From Kribbella sp. ALI-6-A (GTDB taxonomy: Bacteria; Actinomycetota; Actinomycetes; Propionibacteriales; Kribbellaceae), in assembly GCF_001984195.1 (NCBI RefSeq), contig NZ_MTQN01000006.1, positions 1 to 64,000 of the forward strand: DNA of 64,000 bases, in the 5' to 3' direction. The translations under genes were made by a program, and so were the position numbers. This document shows positions 16,598 to 25,710 of the stretch, in pieces (positions within the stretch are counted from its first letter, which is position 1; each line of letters starts with the position of its first letter). The notes under the pieces were generated by a model. It ran no database searches and was not told the origin of the DNA. It saw only the letters and a list, made by a program, of their open reading frames with translations.

Positions 16598-19492
16598 TCA
16601 GCTGCAGCCCGACGTGCTGCCGCAGCCTTCGCAGACGTAGCAGGAACCGCTGGGGCGCATCTTGGTGCCGCAGGTGAAGCAGAGGGGGGCGTCGACCGAG
16701 GTGCCGGTGATCAGTTCGAACATTTCGGCGGTGGTGCGGACCTCGGAGGAGACCGGCTTCGCGGCGGCGGCGTCGACCGACGCGTCCTCGACGGCGGCGG
16801 GCTTCTCGGCGACCGGCTCGACGGCCTTCAGGGACTCGGCTTCGGAGACCTCGACCGGCGCCGGCTCGTAGGAGCCGGTGTCGAGCTGGCGGGAGCGCTC
16901 GTCGGCGGAGTAGATGCCGAGGGCGGCCCGGTCCTCGAAGGGCAGGTAGTCCAGCGCCAGGCGGCGGAAGATGTAGTCCATGATCGACTGCGCCATCCGC
17001 ACGTCCGGGTCGTCGGTCAGACCGGCCGGCTCGAACTTCAGGTTGGTGAACTTCTGGACGTAGGTCTCCAGCGGCACACCGTGCTGCAGCGCGATCGAGA
17101 TCGCGATCGAGAAGGCGTCCATCACGCCGGCCAGGGTCGAGCCCTGCTTGCCCATCTTGAGGAAGACCTCACCCAGACCGTCGTCGGGGTAGGAGCCGGC
17201 CGTCATGTACCCCTCGGCACCGCCGACGCTGAACGACGTGGTGCGCGACGGACGCGACTTCGGCAGGCGCTTGCGGGTCGGCCGGTACTCGATGACCTTC
17301 TCGACGACCTTCTCCGCGGCGGCCTCGGTCGACGCGGTGGCCTTCTTGGCCTTGGAGTCCGACAGCGGCTGGCCGACCTTGCAGTTGTCCCGGTAGACCG
17401 CGAGCGCCTTCAGGCCGAGCTTCCAGCCCTGGAAGTAGACGTCGGCGATCTCCTCGACCGTCGCGGTCTCGGGCAGGTTCACCGTCTTGGAGATCGCGCC
17501 GGACAGGAACGGCTGTGCCGCGGCCATCATCCGGACGTGGCCCATCGGCTTGATCGCGCGCTCACCCATCGCGGTGTCGAAGATCTCGTAGTGCTCGGGC
17601 TTCAGGCCCGGGGCGTCGACCACGTGACCGTGCTCGGAGATGTACTCGACGATCGCCTCGATCGTCTCCTCGGTGTAGCCGTGCAGCCGCAGCGCGCGCG
17701 GCACCGTCTGGTTGACGATCTGCATCGAACCGCCGCCGACCAGCTTCTTGAACTTGACCAGCGAGAAGTCCGGCTCGATGCCGGTGGTGTCGCAGTCCAT
17801 CATGAAACCGATCGTGCCGGTCGGCGCGAGCACCGAGGCCTGCGCGTTGCGCCAGCCGTTCTTCGCGCCGATCTTCAGCACGCCCTCCCACGCCGCGGTG
17901 GCGTGCTTCTGGACGTCCTTGTCGATCTCGTGGATGGTGCGGATCGCGTCGTTGGCCGCGGCGTGCTTGCGCATCACCCGGGTGTGCGCGTCCTTGTTGC
18001 GCTCGAAGCCGTCGTACGGGCCGACGATGCCGGCCAGCTCCGCGGACCGCTTGTACGACGTACCGGTCATCAGCGAGGTGATGGCACCCGCCAGCGCACG
18101 ACCACCGTCGGAGTCGTAGGCGTGGCCGGTCGCCATCAGCAGGGCGCCGAGGTTGGCGTAGCCGATGCCGAGCTGCCGGTAGGCGCGGGTGGTGTCACCG
18201 ATCGCCTCGGTCGGGAAGTCGGCGAAGCAGATCGAGATGTCCATCGCGGTGATGATCAGCTCGACGGCCTTGACGAACTTCTCGGAGTCGAACAGGTCGT
18301 CGTCGCGCAGGAACTTCATCAGGTTCAGCGAGGCCAGGTTGCACGAGGAGTTGTCCAGGTGCATGTACTCCGAGCACGGGTTCGACGCGGTGATCCGGCC
18401 GGTCTCGGGCGTGGTGTGCCAGTCGTTGATCGTGTCGTCGTACTGGATGCCGGGGTCGGCGCAGGCCCAGGCAGCGTGGCTGATCTTGTCGAACAACTCG
18501 CGAGCGTCGACGGTCTCGATGATCGAGTTGTCGATCCGGGCGCGCAGGCCGAACTCGGTCTTCTCCTCGACCGCGCGCATGAACTCGTCGGTGACCCGGA
18601 CGGAGTTGTTCGCGTTCTGGTACTGCACCGAGGTGATGTCGCGGCCGCCGAGGTCCATGTCGTAACCGGCGTCGCGCAGGACACGGATCTTGTCCTCCTC
18701 GCGCATCTTGGTCTCGACGAACTCCTCGATGTCGGGGTGGTCGACGTCGAGCACGACCATCTTGGCCGCGCGCCGGGTGGCGCCGCCGGACTTGATCGTG
18801 CCCGCGGACGCGTCCGCGCCGCGCATGAAGGAGACCGGGCCGGAGGCCGTACCGCCGCTGGACTGCAGCAGCTCCTTGGACGACCGGATCCGGGACAGGT
18901 TCAGACCGGCACCGGAGCCGCCCTTGAAGATCAGGCCCTCCTCCTTGTACCAGTTCAGGATCGAGTCCATCGAGTCGTCGACGGCGAGGATGAAGCAGGC
19001 CGACACCTGCTGCGGGGACGAGGTGCCGACGTTGAACCAGACCGGCGAGTTGAAGCTGAAGTACTGGTGCAGCAGCATCCAGGTGATCTCGTGCTCGAAC
19101 ACCTCCGCGTCGGCGGCGGTGGCGAAGTACCCGTGCTCCTCGCCGGCCTTGCGGTAGGTCTTCACGACCCGGTCGAGCAGCTGCTTGAGGCTCCACTCCC
19201 GGTTGTCGTGGCCGACGGCACCGCGGAAGTACTTGGTGGTGACGATGGTCGAGGCGTTCACGCTCCAGAAGTCGGGGAACTCCACCCCGCGCTGCTCGAA
19301 GACCGTCTCACCGGTCTTCCAGTTCTGCTGCACGACGTCGCGGCGCTCCCACGTCACCTCGTCGTAGGGGTGCACGCCCTCGGTCGTGAAGATGCGCTCG
19401 ATAGTGAGTCCCGCCGGCGCGTTCTTGCGCCCGCGGAACCCGGCCGCCGACCTCTTGGTCGACCCCGAGTGGCCGGTCACCGTCTCTGTCAT
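16598..19492 (-). CDS. nrdJ: vitamin B12-dependent (class II) ribonucleotide reductase
   Basis: This 964-aa enzyme converts ribonucleotides to deoxyribonucleotides using adenosylcobalamin. Visible family features are SACFILAVDDSMDSILNWYK, KGGSGAGLNLSRIR, NPCSEYMHLDNSSCNLASLN and LAPTGTIGFMMDCDTTGIEP. The C-terminus has a Cys-rich redox/zinc-like tail (CFTCGTKM, CYVCEGCGSTSGC). The region of about 690-900 has a low-complexity linker before the tail. The ATG follows GAGGAG. It lies 108 bp downstream of nrdR on the same strand, the common actinobacterial nrdR-nrdJ unit, and should be under NrdR control through the boxes at 20181-20227. Confidence 0.97.
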   Translation of the reverse strand: MTETVTGHSGSTKRSAAGFRGRKNAPAGLTIERIFTTEGVHPYDEVTWERRDVVQQNWKTGETVFEQRGVEFPDFWSVNASTIVTTKYFRGAVGHDNREWSLKQLLDRVVKTYRKAGEEHGYFATAADAEVFEHEITWMLLHQYFSFNSPVWFNVGTSSPQQVSACFILAVDDSMDSILNWYKEEGLIFKGGSGAGLNLSRIRSSKELLQSSGGTASGPVSFMRGADASAGTIKSGGATRRAAKMVVLDVDHPDIEEFVETKMREEDKIRVLRDAGYDMDLGGRDITSVQYQNANNSVRVTDEFMRAVEEKTEFGLRARIDNSIIETVDARELFDKISHAAWACADPGIQYDDTINDWHTTPETGRITASNPCSEYMHLDNSSCNLASLNLMKFLRDDDLFDSEKFVKAVELIITAMDISICFADFPTEAIGDTTRAYRQLGIGYANLGALLMATGHAYDSDGGRALAGAITSLMTGTSYKRSAELAGIVGPYDGFERNKDAHTRVMRKHAAANDAIRTIHEIDKDVQKHATAAWEGVLKIGAKNGWRNAQASVLAPTGTIGFMMDCDTTGIEPDFSLVKFKKLVGGGSMQIVNQTVPRALRLHGYTEETIEAIVEYISEHGHVVDAPGLKPEHYEIFDTAMGERAIKPMGHVRMMAAAQPFLSGAISKTVNLPETATVEEIADVYFQGWKLGLKALAVYRDNCKVGQPLSDSKAKKATASTEAAAEKVVEKVIEYRPTRKRLPKSRPSRTTSFSVGGAEGYMTAGSYPDDGLGEVFLKMGKQGSTLAGVMDAFSIAISIALQHGVPLETYVQKFTNLKFEPAGLTDDPDVRMAQSIMDYIFRRLALDYLPFEDRAALGIYSADERSRQLDTGSYEPAPVEVSEAESLKAVEPVAEKPAAVEDASVDAAAAKPVSSEVRTTAEMFELITGTSVDAPLCFTCGTKMRPSGSCYVCEGCGSTSGCS

Positions 19493-19600
19493 GGTTGCTC
19501 CTCGCCCTGTGTCTGCCGCGGTCTGTCGGGACCGCCCCGTTGGTACTTCGTGGTGCCTGTACGGCGTACTGCCGGTGGTGCTGGTGATACCGAATCCCCG

Positions 19601-20095
19601 TTACGTCTGTGGAGCCACGCCCTTGGGCGCGGGCTCGGTGCCCTGCGGATCCTTCTCGGCCCGCAGCAGCGCGATCTCGGTCTCGAAGTCGTCGGCCGAC
19701 TCGAACTGCCGGTAGACGCTGGCGAACCGCAGGTAGGCCACCTCGTCGAGCTCGCGCAGCGGCCCGAGAATGGCCAGGCCGACCTCGTGGGCCGGCACCT
19801 CCGGCGAGCCGCCGCCCTTCAGCGTGTCCTCGACCGTCTGCCCCAGCCGGGCCAGCGCGTCGTCGTCCACCGGCCGGCCCTTGCAGGCCTTGCCGACGCC
19901 GCGGATGACCTTCTCCCGGCTGAACGGCTCGGTCGCGCCGGAGCGCTTCACGACCGTCAGCTGCATCTGCTCGACGGTGGTGAACCGCTTCTCGCAGACC
20001 GGGCACTGACGCCGGCGGCGGATCGCTCCGCCGTCCTCGGCGACCCGGCTGTCGACGACCCGGGAATCGCTGTGCCGGCAGTACGGACAGTGCAC
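19601..20095 (-). CDS. nrdR: transcriptional repressor NrdR
   Basis: This 164-aa protein has the N-terminal zinc ribbon ([16 protein letters not shown], then CPVCEKRF) and an ATP-cone domain ([19 protein letters not shown]). NrdR senses ATP/dATP and represses ribonucleotide reductase genes. The GTG start follows GGAGGAG. It sits directly upstream of nrdJ, and a pair of NrdR-box-like sites lies about 90-130 bp upstream of its own start, so autoregulation is expected. Confidence 0.97.
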   Translation of the reverse strand: MHCPYCRHSDSRVVDSRVAEDGGAIRRRRQCPVCEKRFTTVEQMQLTVVKRSGATEPFSREKVIRGVGKACKGRPVDDDALARLGQTVEDTLKGGGSPEVPAHEVGLAILGPLRELDEVAYLRFASVYRQFESADDFETEIALLRAEKDPQGTEPAPKGVAPQT

Positions 20096-20180
20096 GGCGA
20101 ATCACTCCTCCCGTGGGGCGCCGAGCGACGACGCTGTGGATCGAGCTGGGGACAACCTGTGTACGACTTGTGGGTAACCA

Positions 20181-20227
20181 ACCACTACCTGTGGAAAATT
20201 ACACCCGTGTAACCACTACATCTAGGG
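20181..20227. promoter_or_regulatory. tandem NrdR boxes
   Basis: Two related sites, ACCACTACCTGTGGA (from 20181) and ACCACTACATCTAGGG (from 20212), are spaced 31 bp apart, which is three helical turns. Both share ACCACTAC. The second matches the NrdR consensus (ACACTATATATAGTGT) at about 11 of 16 positions, the first less well. Paired boxes at whole helical turns are characteristic of NrdR targets. Confidence 0.62.
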
Positions 20228-20335
20228 ATGCTACGTCGCTGCTCCGACAGTTTGCAAGAACGCCCAGATCCCGCGCGCGTCTCTTTGTTCCAACACTCGC
20301 GCGGGCCCGTGTAGTCCCGCGTGGCGCCGTAGCAG

Positions 20336-20375
20336 AGGCCCTCCGGAGGCGCAAAATACGGCCTCCGGAGGGCCT
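20336..20375 (-). terminator. perfect 15-bp hairpin downstream of the dehydratase remnant
   Basis: Arms AGGCCCTCCGGAGGC and complement flank a 10-nt A-rich loop. It lies 49 bp after the stop of the IlvD/Edd remnant and ahead of the nrdR control region. The remaining bases of 20228-20423 show nothing else recognisable. Confidence 0.75.
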
Positions 20376-20423
20376 GGGAAGACACCTGCGGGCCTGGCGA
20401 GTTCGCGCCGGGCCCGGGGCGGA

Positions 20424-21038
20424 TCAGAGACGGCAGAAGTCGAAGTCGCAGCCCTCGTCGGCGCCCAGCACATGCTCGTGGAACAACCGCCGGTACCCGG
20501 TCGCCGGGGCGGGCGGTGGCGGCGGCACGCCGGCCTTGGCGAGCTTGCCCGGGATCGGCAGGTACCCGGCCTCCGGCATCCCGGCGCCGATCGGCCCCGC
20601 GTTCTGCAGCACCAGCACATCGGACGCCGTCACGTCGAGCTCCGGGTCGTCGATCCGCTCCGCCAGGTCGGCCAGCGAGCTGAACACCACCGCCCGCCCG
20701 GTCGTCTCGAACAACGCCGGGTCGGCCGCGGACCGCTTGATCAGTGCACCGGCCGGCGCCAGTGATCCCTGCAGCCAGACCAGACCGCCCTCGGGACGTG
20801 ATGGCGAGTCCAGCGGCCTGACGACCTCGCGGTCGACCCAGACCGGACCGCTGCCCAGCCGCTCCCCCAGCGTCTCGCCGGTCACGGTCAGCGCGGACAG
20901 GTCGAGCAGGTCCCGCAACTCATGCAGCACAGCGGGCAGCTCACCCGACGCGTGCAGGTCCTCCATGTAGTGCGCCCCGGTCGGCTTCAGCTCGACCAGG
21001 ACCGGCGTGGTCGAGCTGATCGAGTACGGCCCGGAGAA
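20424..21038 (-). pseudogene. IlvD/Edd-family dehydratase remnant
   Basis: The open frame matches only the back half of dihydroxy-acid/sugar-acid dehydratases: TTPVLVELKPTG, YMEDLHASGELPAVLHEL, TVTGETLGERL, LAPAGALIKRSA, DVLVLQNAGPIGAGMPE and the C-terminal GYRRLFHEHVLGADEGCDFDF. Family members are about 570 aa. Here a stop codon (21039-21041) cuts off the first 300 or so residues, including the iron-sulfur ligands. About 60-90 residues are also missing between PGKLAKAGV and the C-terminal motif, replaced by a short Pro run. The protein cannot be an active dehydratase. Confidence 0.8.
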
Positions 21039-21042
21039 CTAG

Positions 21043-21075
21043 CCGGCCGGACGCCCCTGGGGAGCGTCCGGCCGG
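21043..21075. terminator. hairpin between GDPD gene and dehydratase remnant
   Basis: A perfect 12-bp inverted repeat (CCGGCCGGACGC and complement) with a 9-nt loop lies 21 bp after the GDPD stop codon, so it ends that transcript. Confidence 0.7.
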
Positions 21076-21096
21076 GATGGGTGTGGTTCGGCGAGA

Positions 21097-22962
21097 TCAG
21101 CCGGCCGCGAGCGCTCGCGCCTCGGCGATGATCTGCGCCCGCTGGGCCGCGGTCAGGCCCGACGCGGCGGGCGTTCCGGCGTACACCGCGAGGACGCCGT
21201 ACTGACGCCGGCCGAGCAGGGTCGTCATGGTGGAGACGGCCGGCCGCGAGGCGTTCGACGTCAGGATCAGGCCGGCCAGCCCGGTCGGCGTCGCGACGAT
21301 TTGGAAGCGGGACTCGGTGAACTGCTGCCCGACCTGGGCCTTGATGACGTGCTCACCAGCAGCCAGTACGGCGGTGTCGAGCGCGCTGCCGTTCTCGACC
21401 GGCTTGCCGTCGAGAGTGATGTCGGCCGGCTCGGCGGAGGTCACCGCGATCCGAAGCTGCTGGGCGCGGTCGACCTTCTGCCCGGCAGCGGGACTGAGCA
21501 CAGCGGGCTTGCCGCGCTGGAGGAACGCGGCGTTCCAGCCGTAGAGCTCGGCCGGGCGGTTGGTGATGATGCCGTCCACGCCGGCCTTCTCCAGCGCGTT
21601 CCAGCGCGTGGCGTCGTCGACCGTCCAGACGTTCACCGCGACACCTTGCGCGTGCAGCTCGGCGACGATGCCCGGGCGGGTCCGGAACGCGGCGTCCGAC
21701 GGGTTGTACGCCGACAGCTCGAGGTCCTTGGCGATCGCGACCGGGTCGGGGTCGAGCGTGCTGCGCAGCAGGCCGAGCGGGAGCTCCGGGGCCAGTTCGC
21801 GCATCCAGCGCAGGTGCTGCGGCTCGAAGCTCTGGATGAAGACCCGGCCGGTCATCGATCGGTTGCGGATCTCGGCGACGATCCGGGCGACGGAGTCCTT
21901 GGTGTGCGCGCCCTTGACCTCGAGCAGCAGATTGCCGCCGCGGGTCTTCAGACCGTCCAGCTGCTCGCCGAGGGTGGGAACCCGCTGGCCGGCGAAGGCC
22001 GGGGCGAACCACGACCCGGCGTCCAGACCGGCGACCTGGGCCGCGGTCAGGCTGCGAATCGCGCCGGTGCCGTCGGTGGTCCGGTCAACCGTGTCGTCGT
22101 GCAGGATCACCGGTACGCCGTCCTTGGTCGGCTGGACGTCGTTCTCGATCCACTCCGCGCGGGCCCGGCGGGCGACCTCGTCGGAGGCCGCCGTGTTCTC
22201 CGGGGCGGCGCTCGATCCGCCGCGGTGCGCCCAGACCCGCAGCGGGTCGCCGGGCTTGCGGACGAAGGACTCCTTGCCGAGCGGAGTCACCTTGAGGTCG
22301 TCGAAGGAGACGGTCGCGCCGTTGACCAGCAGCGCCTGGACGCCGGTCGCGCTGCGGTTCACCATCGTCGTGCGCAGCGCCTCACGGCCGTCGACGAACC
22401 AAGTCGCGCGGGAGCCGCGGACCTCGACGGCGACGGCGACCTGGCGGCCGACGCCGACCGCGATCGGGGCGGCCCCGGTGTCGGTGACGTTCCAGGTGTT
22501 CGACGCGGTGCGCTGCGCGAACTCGAGGCCGTTGGCGGCGGTCGATCCGCTGCGCAGGGTCGCGATCGACCACGGAACCGTCCCGGCCGGGGCCAGGTCG
22601 AGACCGAACGCGACCCAGCGGGCGGCGTCCAGGGCGGACTCGAAGCGCAGGTGGCTCTCGATCCGGAAGTCTGTGAGCGGGGTGCCGAAGGTGATCCGGC
22701 TCTGCTGGGCGGACGTGGCCGACGTCCCGGTGAGACGGCCGTTCTGGACCTTCCAGGTGCCGTCGACGACGGTCCAGCCGGTCGGGAGGGTGGTGCCGTC
22801 GAAGGTCTCGTCGACGGTCGGTTCGGGAGCGGCCGTTCGGGTGACGGCGTGGTCGGTGGCCGGCTCGGCGACGGCGTACGGAGCGCTCAGGACGGCGGTG
22901 ACAGTGGCGCTTGCGGCCAGGGCGGCCAGCACTGCACGAGGGCGGCGTGAAGTGAGCTTCAT
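21097..22962 (-). CDS. secreted glycerophosphodiester phosphodiesterase
   Basis: This is a 621-aa protein. A signal peptide (RRPRAVLAALAASATVTAVL) is followed by a concanavalin/LamG-like beta domain (about residues 45-210, FDGTTLPTGW, then FRIESHLRF). The GDPD barrel follows (about 230-470) with WAHRGGSSAAPENT, WIENDVQPTKDG and VILHDDTVDRTTDG, giving the HRG, ENT, E-D and H catalytic motifs. The C-terminal 130 residues look like an extra beta domain. It probably releases glycerol phosphate from phospholipid headgroups or teichoic acids outside the cell. The ATG at 22962 opens the signal peptide; an upstream GTG lacks a ribosome site. Confidence 0.92.
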   Translation of the reverse strand: MKLTSRRPRAVLAALAASATVTAVLSAPYAVAEPATDHAVTRTAAPEPTVDETFDGTTLPTGWTVVDGTWKVQNGRLTGTSATSAQQSRITFGTPLTDFRIESHLRFESALDAARWVAFGLDLAPAGTVPWSIATLRSGSTAANGLEFAQRTASNTWNVTDTGAAPIAVGVGRQVAVAVEVRGSRATWFVDGREALRTTMVNRSATGVQALLVNGATVSFDDLKVTPLGKESFVRKPGDPLRVWAHRGGSSAAPENTAASDEVARRARAEWIENDVQPTKDGVPVILHDDTVDRTTDGTGAIRSLTAAQVAGLDAGSWFAPAFAGQRVPTLGEQLDGLKTRGGNLLLEVKGAHTKDSVARIVAEIRNRSMTGRVFIQSFEPQHLRWMRELAPELPLGLLRSTLDPDPVAIAKDLELSAYNPSDAAFRTRPGIVAELHAQGVAVNVWTVDDATRWNALEKAGVDGIITNRPAELYGWNAAFLQRGKPAVLSPAAGQKVDRAQQLRIAVTSAEPADITLDGKPVENGSALDTAVLAAGEHVIKAQVGQQFTESRFQIVATPTGLAGLILTSNASRPAVSTMTTLLGRRQYGVLAVYAGTPAASGLTAAQRAQIIAEARALAAG

Positions 22963-23060
22963 GGGCACCGACCGTAGGAAACCCACACGAACAGGACCAG
23001 AGCCAGTGATGAATTGCCTGCCAACGCGCGATGGCTCGGCCGATGGGTGAGGATGGCGGG

Positions 23061-24011
23061 ATGAAGCCGGTCATTCTCGACGTCGACACCGGGCTCGACG
23101 ACGCCTGCGCCCTGCTGCTCGCCGCCCGCCACCCGGAGCTCGATCTCAAGGCGGTCACCTGTGTCGGCGGCAACGTCGGCCTGGACGAGGTCGTGGTCAA
23201 CACCTTGACCGTGCTCGACGCGGCCGGGCGCTCCGACGTACCGGTGGCTCGGGGTGCGACACTCCCCCTGCTGCAGCCCGTACGTGCGGCACCGCACGTG
23301 CACGGCAAGGACGGCCTCGGCGACCTGGACTGGCCGAAGTCGACCCGTACGCCGGACGGCCGGCACGCGGTCGAGCTGCTGCGCGCCGTCCTGCTCGAGG
23401 CGGCGGCGACGGGTGAGCTGATCACGCTGGTACCGCTGGCGCCGATGACGAACATCGCCCTGCTGCTGCGCACCTACCCGGAGGCGGCGCGGGGATTGCG
23501 CGAGATCGTGTTCATGGGCGGCGCGGCAGGCATCGGCAACGCGACCGCGTCGGCGGAGTTCAACATCTGGACCGACCCGGAGGCGGCGGCGATCGTGCTC
23601 GCCGCGGCCGGGGAGCTCGGGGTGCCGGTGACGATGTACGGGCTCGACGTGTTCTACGGCGTACCGATCACGCTGGCCGAGGCCGGCGCGCTCGGCGGGT
23701 CGCCGTCGGCGGAGCTGGCGCGACGGCTGATCCAGAAGCGCAGCGAGCTGTACCGGGCCGAGCAGGCGAGCATCGGTGACGGCGGCGCGGTGTGCGCGGT
23801 GATCGAGCCCGACGGGCTGACCACGCAGGAGTTTCCGTTGCGGGTGGAGCTGTCCGGCAGCTGGTCACGCGGCCGGACGATCGTCGACACCCGGGACTGG
23901 ACCGGCGATCTCACCTCGGACCCGCACGGCGCCTCGCCGACGGTCGTCCGGGTGGCGACCGCCGTGGACGGCCGTCGGTACGCCGATCTCTGGCTGTCGG
24001 CCGTGCGCTAG
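23061..24011 (+). CDS. inosine/uridine-preferring nucleoside hydrolase
   Basis: This 316-aa enzyme has the diagnostic N-terminal calcium-binding motif DVDTGLDDACAL, a mid-protein PLAPMTNIALLL segment and MGGAAGIGNATASAEFNIW, typical of the IUNH family. It cleaves the N-glycosidic bond of ribonucleosides for base and ribose salvage. The ATG at 23061 follows GGTGAGG. It is divergent from the GDPD gene and converges on the LysM gene with only 6 bp between stops. Confidence 0.93.
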   Translation: MKPVILDVDTGLDDACALLLAARHPELDLKAVTCVGGNVGLDEVVVNTLTVLDAAGRSDVPVARGATLPLLQPVRAAPHVHGKDGLGDLDWPKSTRTPDGRHAVELLRAVLLEAAATGELITLVPLAPMTNIALLLRTYPEAARGLREIVFMGGAAGIGNATASAEFNIWTDPEAAAIVLAAAGELGVPVTMYGLDVFYGVPITLAEAGALGGSPSAELARRLIQKRSELYRAEQASIGDGGAVCAVIEPDGLTTQEFPLRVELSGSWSRGRTIVDTRDWTGDLTSDPHGASPTVVRVATAVDGRRYADLWLSAVR

Positions 24012-24017
24012 CGGCTG

Positions 24018-24530
24018 TCAGCGCAGCGGGACCTCGAGTGTCTGGCCGGGGACCACGTCGGCGGCGGTGCGCAGGTTGTTCAGGTCGGCGATCTGCTCGA
24101 CGACGGCGGCGGTGTTGCTCGACGGGTTCGTGCTCTGGGCGATCGACCACAGCGTGTCGCCCGCGCCGACCTGCACCTGCACCGTGCGGGTGAACTGGGG
24201 CTCGGGCTCGAGCGCTCCGGCGACGCGCAGTCCCAGCACGGCGATCGCCGCACCGAAGATCAGCACCGAGAGCGTCGTCAGCACCGCACGTCCCCGACGG
24301 GTCAGCTGCAGCGCCGACGGCTCGATCTCCGCGTCCTGCCGGCGACCCGCCGGCTGGTGGACCCGCGGCGTGGGCTGCACCCGGGGCTCGAGATCGGGGC
24401 CGGCGCAGGCCCGCACGGTCAGCCGGTCGGTCGTCGTACCGGCGATCCGGTGCCGGCGCGGCGCGACGGGCACGACGGGAGGGGCGCCCGCTTCCGGCGT
24501 AGCTGCGGTGGCCAGTGCCGTTGTGCTCAT
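24018..24530 (-). CDS. LysM membrane protein divergent from lexA, likely SOS-linked division factor
   Basis: This 170-aa protein has a disordered, basic N-terminal half (about 1-80), one membrane segment (about 83-103, LTTLSVLIFGAAIAVLGLRV) and a C-terminal LysM domain (about 118-168, VGAGDTLWSIAQ, then LNNLRTAADVVPGQTLEVP). In mycobacteria and corynebacteria a gene of this type (ChiZ/DivS) stands divergent from lexA and is induced by DNA damage to pause division. The same position and domain order here support that role by analogy. The ATG follows GGAG. SOS boxes lie in the intergenic region. Confidence 0.82.
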   Translation of the reverse strand: MSTTALATAATPEAGAPPVVPVAPRRHRIAGTTTDRLTVRACAGPDLEPRVQPTPRVHQPAGRRQDAEIEPSALQLTRRGRAVLTTLSVLIFGAAIAVLGLRVAGALEPEPQFTRTVQVQVGAGDTLWSIAQSTNPSSNTAAVVEQIADLNNLRTAADVVPGQTLEVPLR

Positions 24531-24618
24531 CGGATCCTCCAGACCCTCGTCCAGACCTCGTCGTGCGCTCTACCTTGTGTCTACCGGTCGCCGCCGACAG
24601 TTTTCGATCCGGCGGCGT

Positions 24619-24650
24619 CCGAACACCTGTTCGATCGAACGTCTGTACGA
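24619..24650. promoter_or_regulatory. two adjoining LexA boxes near the LysM gene
   Basis: CCGAACACCTGTTCGA (24619-24634) and TCGAACGTCTGTACGA (24635-24650) both match the actinobacterial SOS box TCGAAC-N4-GTTCGA with one or two changes. They lie about 90-120 bp upstream of the LysM start and should control it. Confidence 0.78.
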
Positions 24651-24731
24651 ATGATTAACCGCAGCACGCCCGATCCGCAACTGTTCCAACCAGGACACGC
24701 CGGGGAAATTCCCGCTCTATAACCCGACACA

Positions 24732-24799
24732 CGAACAAACGTGCGAACCGACACGCCTTCGAACAGATGTTTGAAGAATCTCAGGATTCGGTCTAACGT
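24732..24799 (+). promoter_or_regulatory. lexA promoter with LexA boxes
   Basis: TCGAACAGATGTTTGA (24759-24774) is a strong SOS box, and a weaker one, CGAACAAACGTGCG, begins at 24732. TTGAAG (24771-24776) and TAACGT (24794-24799) with a 17-bp spacer look like the lexA promoter, so LexA bound at the strong box would cover the -35. This is the standard autoregulated layout. Confidence 0.7.
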
Positions 24800-24873
24800 C
24801 GTGCTCAGTCGACCACGCAAGGCCGGGCCGAGTGACACCCAGGCGCCGGCCCCGACCCGAGGAGTTACCACCG

Positions 24874-25662
24874 ATGGCCAGGACGAGCGGTTCCAGCAAG
24901 GGCAGCGGTTCGAGCAAGGCCAGTGGTTCCGCGCGCGGTGCCGCCGAGCCGACCGTGACCGAGCTGCCCGACGGCCCGGCCGACGCGACCGGACTCACCC
25001 CGCGCCAGCGCCGGGTGCTGGACGTCATCCGCGACTCGGTGGACAGCCGGGGCTACCCGCCCTCGATGCGCGAGATCGGCGAGAAGGTCGGCCTGACCAG
25101 CTCGTCATCGGTCTCCCATCAACTCCGCGTGCTGGAGCAGAAGGGCCTGCTGCGCCGCGACCCGAACCGGCCGCGCGCGATCGAGGTCCGCTATCCGGGC
25201 GAAGTCGCCGACGCGGCGCGGCGCGGCTCGGTGGGCTCGGTCCGCCAGACGTCGTACGACGAGACCGGGGCCGGCGACGCGCACCCGGCCGCGGCGTACG
25301 TGCCGGTGGTCGGCCGGATCGCCGCCGGTGGACCGATCCTGGCCGAGCAGGACATCGAGGAGGTCTTCCCGTTGCCCAAGGCAATGGTCGGGGAGGGCAC
25401 CTTGTTCATGCTGCGGGTCAAGGGAGAATCGATGATCGAGGCGGCCATCTGCGACGGCGACTGGGTGGTGGTCCGCCAGCAGCCGACCGCGGAGAACGGT
25501 GACATCGTCGCTGCGATGATCGACGGCGAGGCGACCGTGAAGACGTTCAAGAAGACCAGCAACGAGGTTTGGCTGCTGCCGCACAACCCGGCCTTCGAGC
25601 CGATCGACGGCCACGACGCGACCATTCTCGGAAAGGTCGTAACAGTTCTGCGCCGAGTCTGA
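24874..25662 (+). CDS. lexA: SOS repressor LexA
   Basis: This 262-aa protein has a Ser/Gly-rich N-terminal extension of about 35 residues, a winged helix ([14 protein letters not shown] to [14 protein letters not shown]) and the S24 autoprotease domain. The cleavage site is Ala151-Gly152 (GRIAAGGP), the catalytic Ser is 186 (KGESMIEA) and the Lys is 223 (ATVKTFKK). It represses DNA-damage genes until RecA triggers self-cleavage. The ATG at 24874 follows GGAG by 9 nt; an earlier GTG at 24832 would add 14 residues and is less likely. Confidence 0.97.
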   Translation: MARTSGSSKGSGSSKASGSARGAAEPTVTELPDGPADATGLTPRQRRVLDVIRDSVDSRGYPPSMREIGEKVGLTSSSSVSHQLRVLEQKGLLRRDPNRPRAIEVRYPGEVADAARRGSVGSVRQTSYDETGAGDAHPAAAYVPVVGRIAAGGPILAEQDIEEVFPLPKAMVGEGTLFMLRVKGESMIEAAICDGDWVVVRQQPTAENGDIVAAMIDGEATVKTFKKTSNEVWLLPHNPAFEPIDGHDATILGKVVTVLRRV

Positions 25663-25710
25663 CATCTCAGACGGCGCGCGAAGTCGGGCGTGTCGTGTCA
25701 GCATTGAACC

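Noticed and set aside
17081..20212. Open frame of over 1000 codons on the plus strand
   Set aside because: It is antisense to nrdJ and nrdR, whose identity is certain, and its translation is Arg/Gly/Val-rich with no motif.
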